A stretch of DNA of 64,000 bases, taken from positions 1,168,417,749-1,168,481,748 of the forward strand of contig OY856409.1 in NCBI GenBank assembly GCA_963693085.1. The letters run 5' to 3'. This document shows positions 1-13,400 of this stretch, piece after piece (position 1 is the stretch's first letter; each line of letters starts with the position of its first letter). The position numbers and the translations under genes are program-made. Below the pieces are notes generated by a model. It searched no databases and had not been told where the DNA came from. It saw nothing but the letters and a program-made list of their open reading frames with translations. This stretch comes from Alisma plantago-aquatica (Eukaryota > Streptophyta > Magnoliopsida > Alismatales > Alismataceae).

Positions 1-394
1 TAGTGGGACTGTGAATTATTACTTATTGGAGTGAGGGGTCTTATGGTCCACTACTCTGAAGATGTTAATGACTCAAGTGCTATACAAGATAGTTTCATCC
101 TAGCTCTTTCGGTTATATCTCGTCTTGTTGCTATTGAGTATTAACTTTGGGTCCTACCAATTCCTATGAAACAACAAAATAGGCCCACACATTCAAAAAT
201 TGGTAAATCTTTTGGTATATTGGTAATTTTTTTTGTAATTTATTGACATCAGGCGAAATCTGGTACTATGCCCATCGATACATGGATATGTGCGATCCTA
301 GTGATACACTTGTAGAATATTGTATCTGATGGTGTTCAAATCAAAATTTTGAGCGAAATTTTGTCGATTTTAACAAAATTTCATTCCCTAATTG
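1..394. other. Unassigned, probably intronic sequence
   Basis: AT-rich sequence with no coding signal that I recognise on either strand. It probably belongs to an upstream intron of the kinase gene, because the first visible kinase exon at 4276 begins inside the kinase domain. That is inference from position only. Confidence 0.3.
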
Positions 395-1320
395 GATTGG
401 CACACCCTTTTTCTCCAAAACCCTCCATATCACTTCCCTAGGTACTCGATCATATGCCTTTTTCAAAATCAATAAAGACCTTGCGAAGATCTCTTTTGTT
501 TTCTCTATACTTCTCCATGAGCCTCCTTATCTGAAAAATAGCATCTGTTGTGGATCTTACAAGCTTGAAACCAAACTAGTTGTCTGATATCTGCGTGATA
601 GATCTTAGCATTCGCTTTATAATCCTCTCCCAAAGCTTCACAGTGTTGCTCATCAAATTGATACCTCTATAGTTATCGCATATATGAACATCTCCTTTGT
701 TCTTGTAGATGGAGATTATGATACTATTTCCCCACTCATCCATCATTTTCATAGTCTTTATAATCTTATTTAAGAAGGTCACTAACCACATCGCTCCTTC
801 ATCCCCATAAGCTCTTCCACACATCAATGGGAACAACACAGGCCTGCAGGCCTTTCCCATTTTCATCCTTCTCAAAGCAATCTTGACCTTAGATAGTGAA
901 ACGCGTTGTGTGTAACTAATATCTCTTCTATTCTATCACACAAGTCTCTTACATTATTCAAAGTATGCCCATTGAAAAGGTTATTAAAGTAGTTTTTCCA
1001 TTGCTTTCCTTCATTTACACTCTACAAGCTTAATAGCTTTGATTCTATCACCCATCCTTGTGATCTTCACAACATCCTTTTTCAACATATTATCAACAAT
1101 ATCTCACACCATTTCTATGTTTGTCAATATCTGTATATCTGATTTTGTAGCCCGAGTCTCCAATCTCTCTACAACATTACTCTATCCACTTGGTATCCTA
1201 CAAGCAACCTATATTGACTTTTCTTCTTATCACGATATCCACTATTTCCAAAGACTTTCCTGTCAAAGAGCCAATATTCTAAGATCCCACTCATTCCTTT
1301 TCTCTTGAACTTGCTTCTTT
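395..1320 (-). pseudogene. Decayed LINE (non-LTR retrotransposon): endonuclease start joined to reverse transcriptase
   Basis: Read on the - strand, 1300-1130 resembles the start of a plant LINE endonuclease (GSLTGKSLEIVD, then RRKVNIGCL) with stop codons in it. About 880-576 is an open stretch of LINE reverse transcriptase with ALRRMKMGKA, DEWGNSIIISIYKNKGD and NYRGINLMSNTVKLWERII. After a frame change it continues to about 395 with KLVRSTTDAIFQIRRLMEKY and, after another shift, KAYDRVPREVIWRVLEKKGV, the motif around the first catalytic aspartate. Most of the endonuclease and the region between the two domains is missing, so this copy carries an internal deletion as well as stops and frameshifts. 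It lies opposite to the kinase gene, in its presumed upstream intron. The RT assignment is firm; the exact ends are not. Confidence 0.75.
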
Positions 1321-1421
1321 ATTTGGCTTTGTAAAAAATGTCGTCCTTGCACATTTTTCACTACAAGTGGACAACGATGCATCAAGACTAGCTTCTTTAC
1401 CCACACCGGTCCAAGGTAATG

Positions 1422-2411
1422 AAGCCCTTGCTAGTAATTTGACACAACCGGGCATTGAAACCCTTGAATATTTATCACTGCGCCTTGGTACCGATGCAAT
1501 GTGTTGCTAGGTAAGGGACACTCCAAAGCATTTTCCCCAATACTGAAAAAGATTCAAGGTTTAGGTTAAGGAAATTCTGAAAAATGGACTCAAGCAAAGG
1601 GCACCTATCACAAACAACAATCTTTTTTCGAGATTGTATGACCTTAGAAAGAGTCATTAATACCCACAAATAGACTTGATTACCTATACAAAGGACCCAA
1701 GGTGCAAATATACCAAGAGCAACCCTTTCAGGTGTCCCAATGTCCTAATGGCTGTCTACCCATGCACACACTCCTTGACAACTATGGCTTTCTAAAACTC
1801 TTTGAATATCTATCAGCTATATGTCAAAGATGCTTTTTTGGATGGATATCTCGAGAAGGGATTTGCATCATACCACCTCGAATTGATGCTAAAGGGAAAT
1901 GCTGCAATCTAAAAAAGAGAAACCCTTGTTAGTACCTTGACACAACCGGGCATCAAACCCTTGAATATTTATCAATGTGCCTCGGTGCCGATGCAGTTTG
2001 TTTCTAGGTAGGGGACACTCCAAAGCATTTTCCCCAATACTGAAATTTAATTCAAGGTTTAGGCCAAGGCAAACCTGAAAAATGGACTCAAGCAAAGGGC
2101 ACCTGTCACGAAAAACAATCTTTTTTTCGAGATTGTATGACCTAAAAAGAGTCATTAATACCCAAAAATAGGTTTGATCACCTATACAAAAGATCTAAGG
2201 TGCAATTATGCCAAGAGCAGCCCTTTCAGGTATCCCTGTGTCCAAATGACTGTGTACCCATGCACACTCCTTGACAACTATGGTTTTTTAAAACTCTTTG
2301 AATATCTATTAGCTATATGTCAAAGATGCTCTTTGGGATGGATATCTCCAGGAAGGGATATACGTCACACCACCTTGGATCTGATGTTAAAGGGAAATGC
2401 AGCAATCTAAA
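1422..2411. repeat. Direct tandem duplication, two units of about 495 bp
   Basis: The segment from about 1422 to 1920 is repeated from about 1921 to 2411. Landmarks occur in the same order in both: GACACAACCGGGCAT, GGGACACTCCAAAGCATTTT, AAATGGACTCAAGCAAAGGG, TTTTTTTCGAGATTGTATGA, CTATATGTCAAAGATGCT and GGATATCTC. The copies differ by many substitutions and small indels, so the duplication is not recent. I recognise no protein in either copy; short open frames appear on both strands but none is conserved between the units. Confidence 0.75.
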
Positions 2412-3260
2412 AGAGACCCTCTTAAACCATCACCTAGATCTGGATTTGATAATTCAGCATTGTTACAAGATAAAGTACATGTATGGCATGTTTGCCACAT
2501 TTTCTTTCTAACATGACGGAAACGGAAAGGCTGTGATGATTAATGTATTTTTGGATGCTGTGGTTATAAATTTAGAAGGATGATGCTGAGCTAGTCTCGG
2601 AAAAAATGTATAGCTCCTGCAATTGAAATAAAGGACCTGAAGTGTCACCTAAAGTGTCCTAAGACACTTCAGGGGAGTCTAGTGCTTAGGATGGACAGGG
2701 TCACAGGGGTGTGTATATATGTACAAGGAAGCTGGTCCTTGATTCTGGGGGGGATGGGCAAAGTCAGCAACATGCTCTATGAAACAAAGTCATGGCCTTA
2801 GCAGCAGTAGTTCTAGCGGATCCTGTTCCTTGCCGTGTAACGGATGAGCACCAGTTGCTGGCTGAGAATCTTTTCTCTCTTTAGCATGTCTTGATATGAT
2901 GCATGCTGTATCATTAGCCAACTCGCGCACTTAAATACTGCTACTGAATTGAATGTTGTGGACAAGATGCCGTGGTATATCAAAAGAACCTTGAGTAAAC
3001 TGGCTACGAAAAAAGAAGTGACAACTTTGTCTCCTGAGTGCTATACAAACAGTGACAGTAGGATGCTACATGTGAGAAATCACTTTTACTGTCTTTACGT
3101 AGGTGTGAAATTGGTGGTATGCAAAAGAAACAATCTGCTGGTGCCAGATCAAATGCTAAGGTTGAGTTCTGTCCCAAGGCTCGGGTATCATTTATTTTGT
3201 ATGGGTCGAGTTTTTTTTTTTTTGAAGGGATATGGGTTAAACTTTTACTGAATAATTTTG
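2412..3260. other. No gene recognised
   Basis: Sequence between the duplicated segment and a Copia remnant. It includes a serine-rich short frame near 2790 and a T13 run at 3210-3222, but no conserved domain or splice-flanked exon that I can support. Part of it may be the upstream body of the Copia remnant that follows. Confidence 0.3.
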
Positions 3261-3269
3261 CCATTTCTG

Positions 3270-3840
3270 CCAACATACCTATGATGCCCTATCGTGATAA
3301 TATAGTGGCTGCAAATCTGGTCAACAATCATATCGTATAAATGGGATGATATGTATGAGTTTATTAAACCCTTTATTTGGGAGAAGCTGAATAGGGGGCA
3401 ACTTTGGGTGCCATAGATCAGGTCCAGTGATCAATTTTCTGACGTTCTCACAAAAGGTCTGCTGAAGACTTATGACATGCAATATCCGGAATTCTTTTCT
3501 TCAGGCTTAATATGTATGAATAGAGGAGTGCAGATAGGAGGGTACACTTGGGGAGGGGGAGGAAGAGACCCTTAGATGTTTATTTCTTTATTCTTCTGGG
3601 GCATATTTACAATTGTTACTTTTTGCTCTCTTCTACGTAACATTTCTTCTGCACACTAGAAAGTCAAGAAAGTGTAAAATGCCTCTCTAGGGTTTCCTCC
3701 AGTGGGTTAGGATCTCACCTTCAGATGTCCAACCATGTAAATGCTCTCTTCTTTTTGTTATTATTTTAAGTTTGTTCTTCTACAGATAGTATATAGGCCT
3801 AAATGCCTAATGGCCTATGAATACTTACTAGTTACTATTC
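3270..3840 (+). mobile_element. Degenerate Copia retrotransposon end (RNase H remnant and probable LTR)
   Basis: Around 3290-3470 the + strand encodes, with stops and shifts, the end of a Copia RNase H domain. The recognisable parts are DNIVAANLVNNHIV, WEKLNRGQLWVP and IRSSDQFSDVLTKGL, corresponding to the family's final RNase H helix and the D(V/I)LTKGL signature. The following 350 bases are non-coding and probably include the 3' LTR, but no second LTR is visible for comparison. The ends are estimates. Confidence 0.5.
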
Positions 3841-4275
3841 GCTGTCTTATTTAATCTTGAATCTTGAAAAACTGACTGACATGCAAGAAATATGCTCCGA
3901 ATCGAAGCTCAGTTTCGCACAATACTAGTAACTCTGACAATTCTGCCTGGCAGTAACTATTAAACACCACAGTGGATATCCAAATCCTCTCAATATGAAC
4001 ATTCTGTCCACTGGTAAAAAGCGCAGAGCTGGTATTTTAAAAGGCAGTTAAGCAGAATGTAATAAAATTTGATGTCCAAACAACAGTCTACAAACCTAAC
4101 CAACAATTTATTAATATAATTGAGGTAAACTGACCCAAAATATGTAGTTAAGGTATCATATTTTGAGAAAAACATTTTGATTAAGCACAAAAATATCATA
4201 TTTGTTTTCCTCCAGAAAAGATTTGCTTTATCTATTTTCTGAAATTTGTTAATTAACAATCGATTAACTTTTCAG

Positions 4276-4354
4276 TGGAAGTTTATTCCGATTGCTACAA
4301 CGAAGTGCTACAAGACTAGACTGGCGAAGACGGGTTCATATGGCTTTAGATATT
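4276..4354 (+). CDS. Kinase exon (first visible): GSLFRLLQR...VHMALDI
   Basis: Acceptor TTTTCAG ends at 4275 and donor GTGAGT starts at 4355. The exon enters with one base of a split codon, then 26 codons covering the alpha-D/alpha-E part of the kinase domain. The preceding exon, which should encode the N-lobe, is not found in 1-4275. Confidence 0.9.
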
Positions 4355-6670
4355 GTGAGTACAAATTTGAAAAATATATCAATGTAGTTTATTTTGTAGT
4401 GTTTATTGCCTAGCCAGATACAATTCGAATAGGATAGCTTGCTAAAAAAGATTAACAAATTTGACTCAATGTAATTTCCTTACGTGAACCCTGACTTGTT
4501 TAATCTTTACAGGCAAGAGGGATGAATTATCTTCATCATTGTAATCCACCTATCATCCACCGTGATCTGAAATCATCAAATCTATTAGTAGATAAAAATT
4601 GGACTGTCAAGGTATCCCATGTGTTTCTACATCTCTTGCAAAATTAAAGAAAAAGAATGCTCTACACACTTCTTGCTTCTGAATGTAAAGATGTTTACAT
4701 GCTATCCTTATTTATTGCCAAACAGGTAGGAGATTTTGGCCTCTCCCGTATAAAGCGTGAAACTTATCTGACGAGCATGTCTGGAAAGGGAACGGTAGAT
4801 ACTTTGTTAACACCTATGTTTTAGCTATTATTCAGTATGCAATATGTTATGATTCTTAGTGTGCTGATCAAAATTCCCTACTGCAGCCTCAATGGATGGC
4901 ACCTGAAGTCCTCCGTAACGAACCTTCTGATGAGAAGTGCGTATATCATATGTGTTATCAAAATTTTCTATCTTGACGAATTGCGAGTTCAGCAAACTTA
5001 TAATATAAAATTTTACATGATTGTATTGTCAACATATAGGTCTGATGTTTATAGCTTTGGAGTTATCTTGTGGGAGCTAGTCACTGAGAAGATTCCTTGG
5101 GAAAACCTCAATTCAATGCAGGTATGATAGATTGACTTCAGTTTATTTTTCTGCTGAAACATATTTGGCTGTTTTGCATGAAAATAGTGGTCATATGCAA
5201 TGCTGATGTACTTTTGGGATTTGCACTTTAAACTGGGTATATCTTTAGCTCATAAATCCTCTTTCTAGCACTTCAAATCATTATTAGGCTTTTCTCTCCG
5301 TCCACCCTTATTTTCAAAAGTGGCCTAAGAGGATACTAAGCAATCCATAATCTACAAGGAAGAAGGCAGTAGTTTCCAACTAAATCACTTTGCCTGATGC
5401 TCCTTGGCTATCGTTCTTGAATAATAGGATGACTAACCAAGATTGCCAATTTGGGCATGGACAAACTATCTATTGAATGGAACCGACATATGATATGATT
5501 GATAACCAAGGGAGAATCTACTATAGAGAAAGGTAGATAATACAGTTCTACAATGGTGATAACCATTACAGAAGAATCCAACCCTATTTTTTTCTCAAAT
5601 TTCAGAAAACAGTATTTGTGGTTTATTTAAATATTTAGAAGTAAAAATATATTTGCAACTCTTTTAAGGTACTATGATGTAATGTTAGAGGCATCATACA
5701 TGATTACGTTCCGTTTATAGACATACATAACAACAGGAAATTGGTTTTATTATATTTGAGTAATATTAGTCATGGAACATATTTGACTTAACAAGAAACT
5801 ATTGGTCTTCTTTACTAATTTGTACATTCCTTATCTTAAACTGAAATAATTCTAGTAACTAGGATAATTCTACACTTTGAGATTGAAAATAATCGCAAAA
5901 GCTTGAGCACACCTGTATATAATGGAGTATTTAAGTAGATAGTCTGTTGTAATGTAGATCTAAGAGATTACATTGTTTGTAGTGAGGTACCGTTATTCAT
6001 GTGGATATAGAAGCATATATTGGGGCATAAGGGGAAATTTTCATTTAAACTTAATTTTTGGGTGAAATGGTATTTGATTAGATTACGGGGGACGGAAAGA
6101 GAGGAAATAGTAGAGAATACAAAAACTCTTACCTCAGGTTACGTCAATTGGAGTTCCAGTGCTCACCCCTCTCATCTCAAAACAACAACAATAAGAGACA
6201 TATATATCAACACAATGCATCTACCGTTGTTGTATGTAAAATTGGGCATTTTACATCAGTATCACCTAAATTCCGTAGTAGATTGACATAAATATGGAGC
6301 TGTGCAAGCTATTAGTATGCACACCTATATTGTTACATGATGGTATTAATATCTATAATTTGGTTGAAACACATGTATTTGACCAAAATTTTGTTCATTG
6401 CTCTATTCTCTCTCCTCCCTTTCACCATGTTTCTTCTTTATCATCGTATCCATCCATTATTAATAACGATATTAGTGTGCAATCATGAGGTGGTGAAGGA
6501 CAAGAGGGAGAAGAAAAAGAGTTAAAAATGAACGGGCAAGCCCGTGTTAGTTCTTTGATGACCAAGTGTTTAAGTGCTTGAGGCGCATCGAGGCGTTTTC
6601 GTCTCAGTGAGGCGAGGCGTAAGCCTCAAGTCGGTTGAGGTGTAAGCCTCACATTGTACCAAGGCGTAGA

Positions 6671-6706
<36 letters not shown>

Positions 6707-7220
6707 TATATGTATGTATATAGAGTCAGGCTAGAATACACTCGAGTGTATCCAGAGAGGAATACACTCAAGTAGTTTTTCATGATGCAATATTTGTTTT
6801 TGAAAATCTAATCTGTCGATCTTCTTAAACATCTCGTGAACAACTCATACGCAAAATTTGAGCACATTTGGATATGTATAGCTCATGTTATGAAGACCGC
6901 AAAAATTATGCATTTCAAATTAGTTTCGCGCGTCGATTTTGTTGCCCTTGGATGAGTGACTTACACTCATCCAAATGGGCTCAAAATTTGTATGTAGCCT
7001 AGTTATAGTATGACATTAAAGATCAACGATTTACATTTCACAAAAAATCGTCTTGATATGCAAACACACTTGAGTGTATTCGTGCGATCCGTACACTCGA
7101 GTGTATTCTAGCCTGACTCTATATAGATATATATATATATATGTATATATATATGTATATATATGTATATATATGTATATATATGTATATGTACATGTAT
7201 AAACACACACACATATATAC

Positions 7221-7267
<47 letters not shown>

Positions 7268-7421
7268 CCCATATATATGAATACATATATGTATATATAT
7301 AGTATTTATCTCTATATACGTGTATATACTACATAGACACAAATATAGTCATGTAGACATACATAAAAATAGAAACACATATATCATATTATATATAGGC
7401 CATGTATACATAAAAATAGAA

Positions 7422-7463
<42 letters not shown>

Positions 7464-10400
7464 TATTATTTATAGGCCATATATTCATTACTCGAGTCGG
7501 GTAACAAACTTTAGTTACCCGTGGATCCAGTTTTGTAGCAGGAAGGTAACAAACTATAATGAGACAACCAAATTTGTCATACAAAGATTCGTTTTGTAAA
7601 CACATCGTCAGTTTTTTTATTGTGTTCACCAAAAATAGTAGAAAAATATCTCCTCCCCTAACTGTAACCACGAATGAATCTGTAACCAGAATATATATAT
7701 ATATATATATATATATCTATATATATATATGTATGTAAAGGGATGTATTTATTACCCAACTGGGTAACATAAATTAGTTACCCAGTGATTCTGGTTACAA
7801 TATGAGGAAGTGTTTTTGTTTAAGGTTTGGCATTCTGATTACAAACTTTGACTCCTGGTTACAGTCGGGGTGGAGATTTTTTCTTTCATAAATGTCATTA
7901 TTGCTATTTTCGATAAACATAATAAAAAATTGACACTGTGTTTACAAAACGAGTCTTTGTATTACAAAATTTGGTCGCCTCATTACAACTTGGTGCCTTT
8001 ATATTACAAAACTAGATTCACGGATAAAAAAAGTTTGTTACTTGACCCGGATGACAAATATATGACCTATATATGTTCTATTACAAACACACACATATAT
8101 AGGTACATATCTATACATACACACATAGATATAAGCATACACATGCATACACACACACACAAGAGTGTATGTACATACATGCAACATATAACGATATAAG
8201 TATGTACCATATCTATAGTTGTCAACAAACATTAACATGCCCATAGATATATATGCACATACATATATCTATATACATATAATTTTGGGTAAGAGTGGCC
8301 CCTATTAAGCCCGAAATAGGATAATATAGTCTTTTTTTAGACACAGAGTATGAGGCTTACGCCTCATAAACGCCTCAGCTCCTCCAGCGCCTCGGCATGC
8401 CTCTCACAAACTGAGGTGCACACCTCTCAAAAATTTAGGCGCCCGACTCTCACTGGCAGACTGAGGCTTAAGCCCCAAGGTATACGGGAGACCACCTTGC
8501 CTCGAGGAACTTTTTTAAAACCATGTTAATGAATGGTGCGATGCAAATGGGGTTGATAGTCGGAGACTCGCAAATAGTGTTGTAATAGTGCAATGACATG
8601 ACCAAGGCCCGACTCCTCTCTTCCCTCTCCTCTTGTTCTTCCTTTTTTCAAGTTTCCGTTCTTTGTTGTTTGTATCAAAAAAGCAAGGAGATATGAAGGG
8701 AAGAGGGAGTTGAGAAAAATGGGGGGGGGAGAGGAGTGGGTTGAGACTAGTCTTGAGTGATATCTGACGACAACTATCACAAAAGAGGAACATAGGAGGA
8801 AAGAGGGGGAAAGGATCAATGGAAGGTATATTTCTTTGAATGAGTATGCTCTACCATTTAAATGTGTTGCATTGGTAACAATGTTTAGGAAATTGGTATG
8901 TGCGGCAACATTTGTGGCCACTTAAGCCCCACATATGTCAAAGCGGAGCAATAACCAGACCAGGCCCGATTATGCTGCCGATTACCCGCTTATGCAACCG
9001 CTTAATCACCGCTTTTCCCATACTTGTCAAGGCGCCCCAGGGCTGTGCCTAGGCGAGGACGCTTTATTATAATGCTACAGTTACCTAGTTTTGTGGGTCT
9101 AGTTGTATATTTACTTATTTTAATGTTTGATGTGGCTACACCAATGCTCAAAATTAATAGTGTTGCCTATTTTATGTGCCAAATATCACTTTTTAGTTGG
9201 ATCTAATACTCTTTTTTGGGTTTGACTGGATCTAATACTCTTTTTTGTTTGACTGGATATAATACTCTTAGTACACATTTGATTTTTCTTAGTTTGCACC
9301 TTCAATTCAGATTGTACTAAGTAGCTATGCTATGAAGGATAGTGATTACATTGCTTAATATTTGTAGCTATGTATGACAATAAATATATATTTATATGTT
9401 GATCACTCTTACATTCTTTACAATAATTCTTTTCGTGTCCTTGACATTATTGTCAAATGATAATATATTAGAAATGTAATTGGTTATTTTTTCATACAAT
9501 AAAATATATATATATATGGAGGGATCGACTATAAATATGTAGATAACTACATATATAACTACACAATGTGTGTATATGAGTGGGGAAAAACCATGACACA
9601 TGTATATATACATAAAATATATACATAAATTATTATTTTTAAAGGTCGCCTAGTCGCGCCAAGGCGCAAGGCGTCTGGCCCCAACGCCGTGTCGCCTTGC
9701 CGCCTTAACAAGTATGGCTTTTCCAAACTCACAGGAACAGAAAATGTATATGATATTGCTGCTGTCTCGCATTTCTTTTTTATACAATATTACTACTCCC
9801 TTGCTTCTTATTTTCATTTTTTGTATGATATTGCTGCTGTCTTTTATTTCTTTGTTCATAAATTCCCTTTCTTCTTCTATTTCCCCTTCCATCTTCTTTT
9901 TGTTAGGTTGCAACAACAAACAAATCATTTCTATTTCCCCTTTTCTTATTAATTCCAGCATGCTGCCCTCATTTCCTTGCTCTTATTTTTTCTTCTTCAT
10001 ACCGTCCTTTGAATTCCTCCAATGCTATTGAACCGTTCTTCATTTATTCTCTCTCATTTTCTTCATTCTCTTTGATAACAACAATAGGTTTATTCTCCAA
10101 TCTTATTCCCCTTCCCGTCTTCAATTCTCAAAATTATTATAATTTAAATTCTTTTCCATACATTCCTCTTCTTGTTCTTCCAATTCTTATTGACTAGTTG
10201 TCAATTTTTTTTTTGATTTACGAGAGAACCGCCCCCGTAGAAGCGCCACTTTTGTGACCCCCCCAGACAGCGTAAACTCTCGAGGCATGAGAGGGTGTGG
10301 TCCGGTCACCCCCCTCCCGCGCCTAGTTAGGGTGGAGTGCCTTTCGCAGAGCACCCTTTGGCATGATTCGAACCCGGGTCCTTCATCTGGACTTACCGAG

Positions 10401-13400
10401 CCGCAACCAGCCGAGCATTGACTAGTTGTTAATTGTTAATGTGTTTAAAGTATACCATACTAATCTATGAAATTGTTTAGCGCTATCATCATTTCATACT
10501 GCAATTTGATAGTTGCATGGTGCATATAATATGATAGCTTATAGTTTCCTCTATTTATTTATTGATGTTTATTGATTATGGCAGACTTTACATTTCATAA
10601 CATAAGAATGGTTGTTTAACTTGTGTTAATCAAATTGATGTCATGCTTTGCCAACACTCCAAATGAAGTTTTGCTTCTTGTTGTCCTCATATGTAATTGT
10701 TCAATGTAAAATATAATTATATTATATATTTATATAGATATAACTAATTTATTAAAAGAAATTCAAAGCCGCATATACTCCCGTATACCGCATATACTTT
10801 ATTCAGTACCCCGTCCGCCAGTACACTGAATACCACTTTTCTGAACACTGATTGGTAATTTCTCAAATGAAATACTATGTGAAAGTTCGCAAGTTTTGTA
10901 CGAAATTTACTTTTTTTAACCATTGGATTAAAGTTGGCACTCATGCATTAACAATATTCCTGAGGCTTGTTCAAGACATGCATGCATTGCTAATTAATTT
11001 AAGCTATTTGAGGCTTGTTTAAGCCATGCATGGACTGCAAATTAATTTGATATGGTTATTGTTGGAGACGTGTTAATTCAGTTTTTTGAGTCTTTTTGTA
11101 ATATGGGCCCTAGTGTCTTGGCCCATTAGGGTTTAGTCTATGCTGTGTGCCCCCCTTCTATATATAGGAGCAAGATTTTCTAATACAAAACATCAATTAG
11201 CCGTCACTTGCTTTCTAACATGGTATCAAAGCAGAGATCCTAAACCCTAACCCAAGCTAAGAGGAGAGAAAAAGAATTTTCTGCATGATCTCCGCTGACC
11301 CCTTTCTTTCCCCCTCACTTTCACGTTCACCTAACCCTTCACCTTGCCGTTGTACATACTCTATCAACATTAGTTCTAGTTCTTTCCTTTTTTTTCTTCT
11401 TATGGTCAATTCTTATTCCCATCCTTCTAGTTCCATTCCTATTTTCTTTATTGTGATTCCATTCCAGTTTCCCCCCAATCATCCTTCCTTTTCTTCTTTC
11501 CGCCTGATTCCCTTTTTGTAAAATCATATGACGGCAACATTGTTGCGACCTACACTCTCCTTTTACATTTACATTTACACTCCCCTCAGCCGTCATTGGC
11601 TTCTCCTTGATCGAAAGATTCAAGCCCGCCACCCCTCTAGTTCGATCGTCATTTTTGGAAGATGGGAGTGGCGGCCATATCGGTATTTCAGGTTTGTGCG
11701 TTAATTTCCCAGTCCACCGGAGAATCCTCTTATGCCCAGACATTGTTCTGAGGATGTAATCTGGTTTATGAGGCCTGCTTTGCTCCATGAAGGTGTTTGT
11801 CGAGCTTATTAACTTTCGGAAGAAACCACACATTTCTTGTTACTCAGTAAAGCAATGTTGGAGGGATTTTTGCTGTCATGATATTCATTTCTTGGATATT
11901 CGTGCTTAATTTTTCATTCAAAAACCACTGTAGACCTTTTTTTGGGAGGTCGCGCCCCCAAACCGAACCTATATTTTCCCCCAAGGTGTTTCTTTACCAT
12001 TGTCCACCCCAACCACTATTATTCTGTGTGCTTGGTGTTAGGGGAAAACTAGAGGACAAAAATGTGATAGAGAGATGAGATGAAGAGAAAAATTTCTACT
12101 TCTATCTATGTAGATCTTCTTGCTACTCCATATATATATATATTTGTGGATCTTCATTGTTATTATATGTGCTTCTTCGAGAGTGTGAAACGTAAGTTGC
12201 AAGGCTGCTTGCAATGCATCTTGAGTGAGGGTTCAAGACCACTCACCCTTTTATTAATAGAACTGGAGAAATTAGAGGTCCAACAATAAATAGAAATTAC
12301 AAAATCATAATATAAAGAGATGTATTAACACTCCCCCTCAAGCTGGAGCGTACACATCGTGTATGCTCAGCTTGTTGCAAAAGCTCTGAAAAGTTGCTGG
12401 ACTCAATGGCTTTGTGAGGACATCTGCAAGCTGATCTTTAGATTTGACATGCAGAGTCACCACCTTACCATTCTTGATCTGATCTCTGATGAAGTGGAAG
12501 TCAACCTCTATATGTTTAGTGCGCTCATGGAAGACTGGATTCTTGGCAATGTAGATAACATCCTGATTGTCACATCTGAGCTCTATGGGAGACGAAACAA
12601 ATATCTTTAATTCACAAAGTACAGACTGAATCCACTGCAACTCACAACAGGCATGAGCCATTGCTCGATATTCAACTTCGGTGCTTGATCTAGCCACAAT
12701 ATTTTGCTTTTTACTTTCCAGGTGATAAGGTGATTTCCCAGAAATGTGCAATACCCAGAAGTAGACCTCCTGTCATTCAGATTACCAGCCCAGTCTGCAT
12801 CTGCATAACCAGTAAGAACAAGGGTAGACACAAGAGTCTTGGGTCTATAGTAGGTGATCCCCTTACCAGGTGCACTCTTCAGGTATCTCAGAATACGACA
12901 AACTGCCATCCAGTGTGACTGTTGTGGTGAGCTCATATGCTGACTCACCACACCTACATCAAAAGAAATATCAGGACGAGTAACTGTCAGGTATATCAGG
13001 TTCCCAACAATTTTCATGTAGTAGTCTGCATCTGGATAATCAATATCATCAATCATCTCCTTCACATGATAGTCCATAGGAGTAGACACCGGCCTGGATT
13101 CACTCATGCCAGCTTCCTGCAGTAAATCTAGCACATATTTCCTCTGAGACAAATTAGTACTTGCATGAGATCTAAGTACTTAAATGCCCAGACTATATCT
13201 CAGTTTGCCCATAGATCCTTTGTATGAAAGTGCCTCTGCAATCCTTCCTTCACACGCGATATGCCTGTAGAATCGCTGCCCGTGATAACTATATCATCAA
13301 CATATACAACAATAATGATGGACCCACCAGAAGAGTTGGAATAAAATAAAGAGTGATCAGTTACAGAACGAGAGAAGCCCATTTGTAGCACAACATCACT

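Larger units (their letters stand above)
6569..8519. mobile_element. Probable non-autonomous hAT-like element with GAGGCG-rich ends, invaded by smaller elements
   Basis: Both ends are rich in short GAGGCG/CGCCTC and AGGCTTA/TAAGCCT motifs (6569-6660 and 8340-8510) in inverted orientation. The left end TTTAAGTGCTTGAGGCGC is roughly the complement of the right end GCCTCGAGGAACTTTTTTAAA. Flanking 8-mers ACCAAGTG (6561) and ACCATGTT (8520) match at 6 of 8 positions, a possible worn 8-bp duplication. The interior holds TA microsatellites and three inverted-repeat elements. The boundaries are tentative. Confidence 0.4.

Noticed and set aside
2790..2860. Serine-rich frame SHGLSSSSSSGSCSLPC as a possible kinase linker exon
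   Set aside because: Serine-rich linkers occur upstream of PAS-Raf kinase domains, but no convincing splice sites or N-lobe exon accompany it.
5290..5330. CTCTCCGTCCACCC as a Stowaway element end
   Set aside because: No inverted partner and no TA duplication were found; the same applies to the similar stretch near 22788.
7031..7342. Long open frames rich in Tyr/Ile and similar ones at 26671, 27510, 54221 and 54602
   Set aside because: They are translations of TA/TG microsatellites and have no gene features.
10370..10416. tRNA-like sequence with GGTTCGAATC
   Set aside because: It is not a functional tRNA: no acceptor stem pairs, and it is the head of a SINE with a target duplication.
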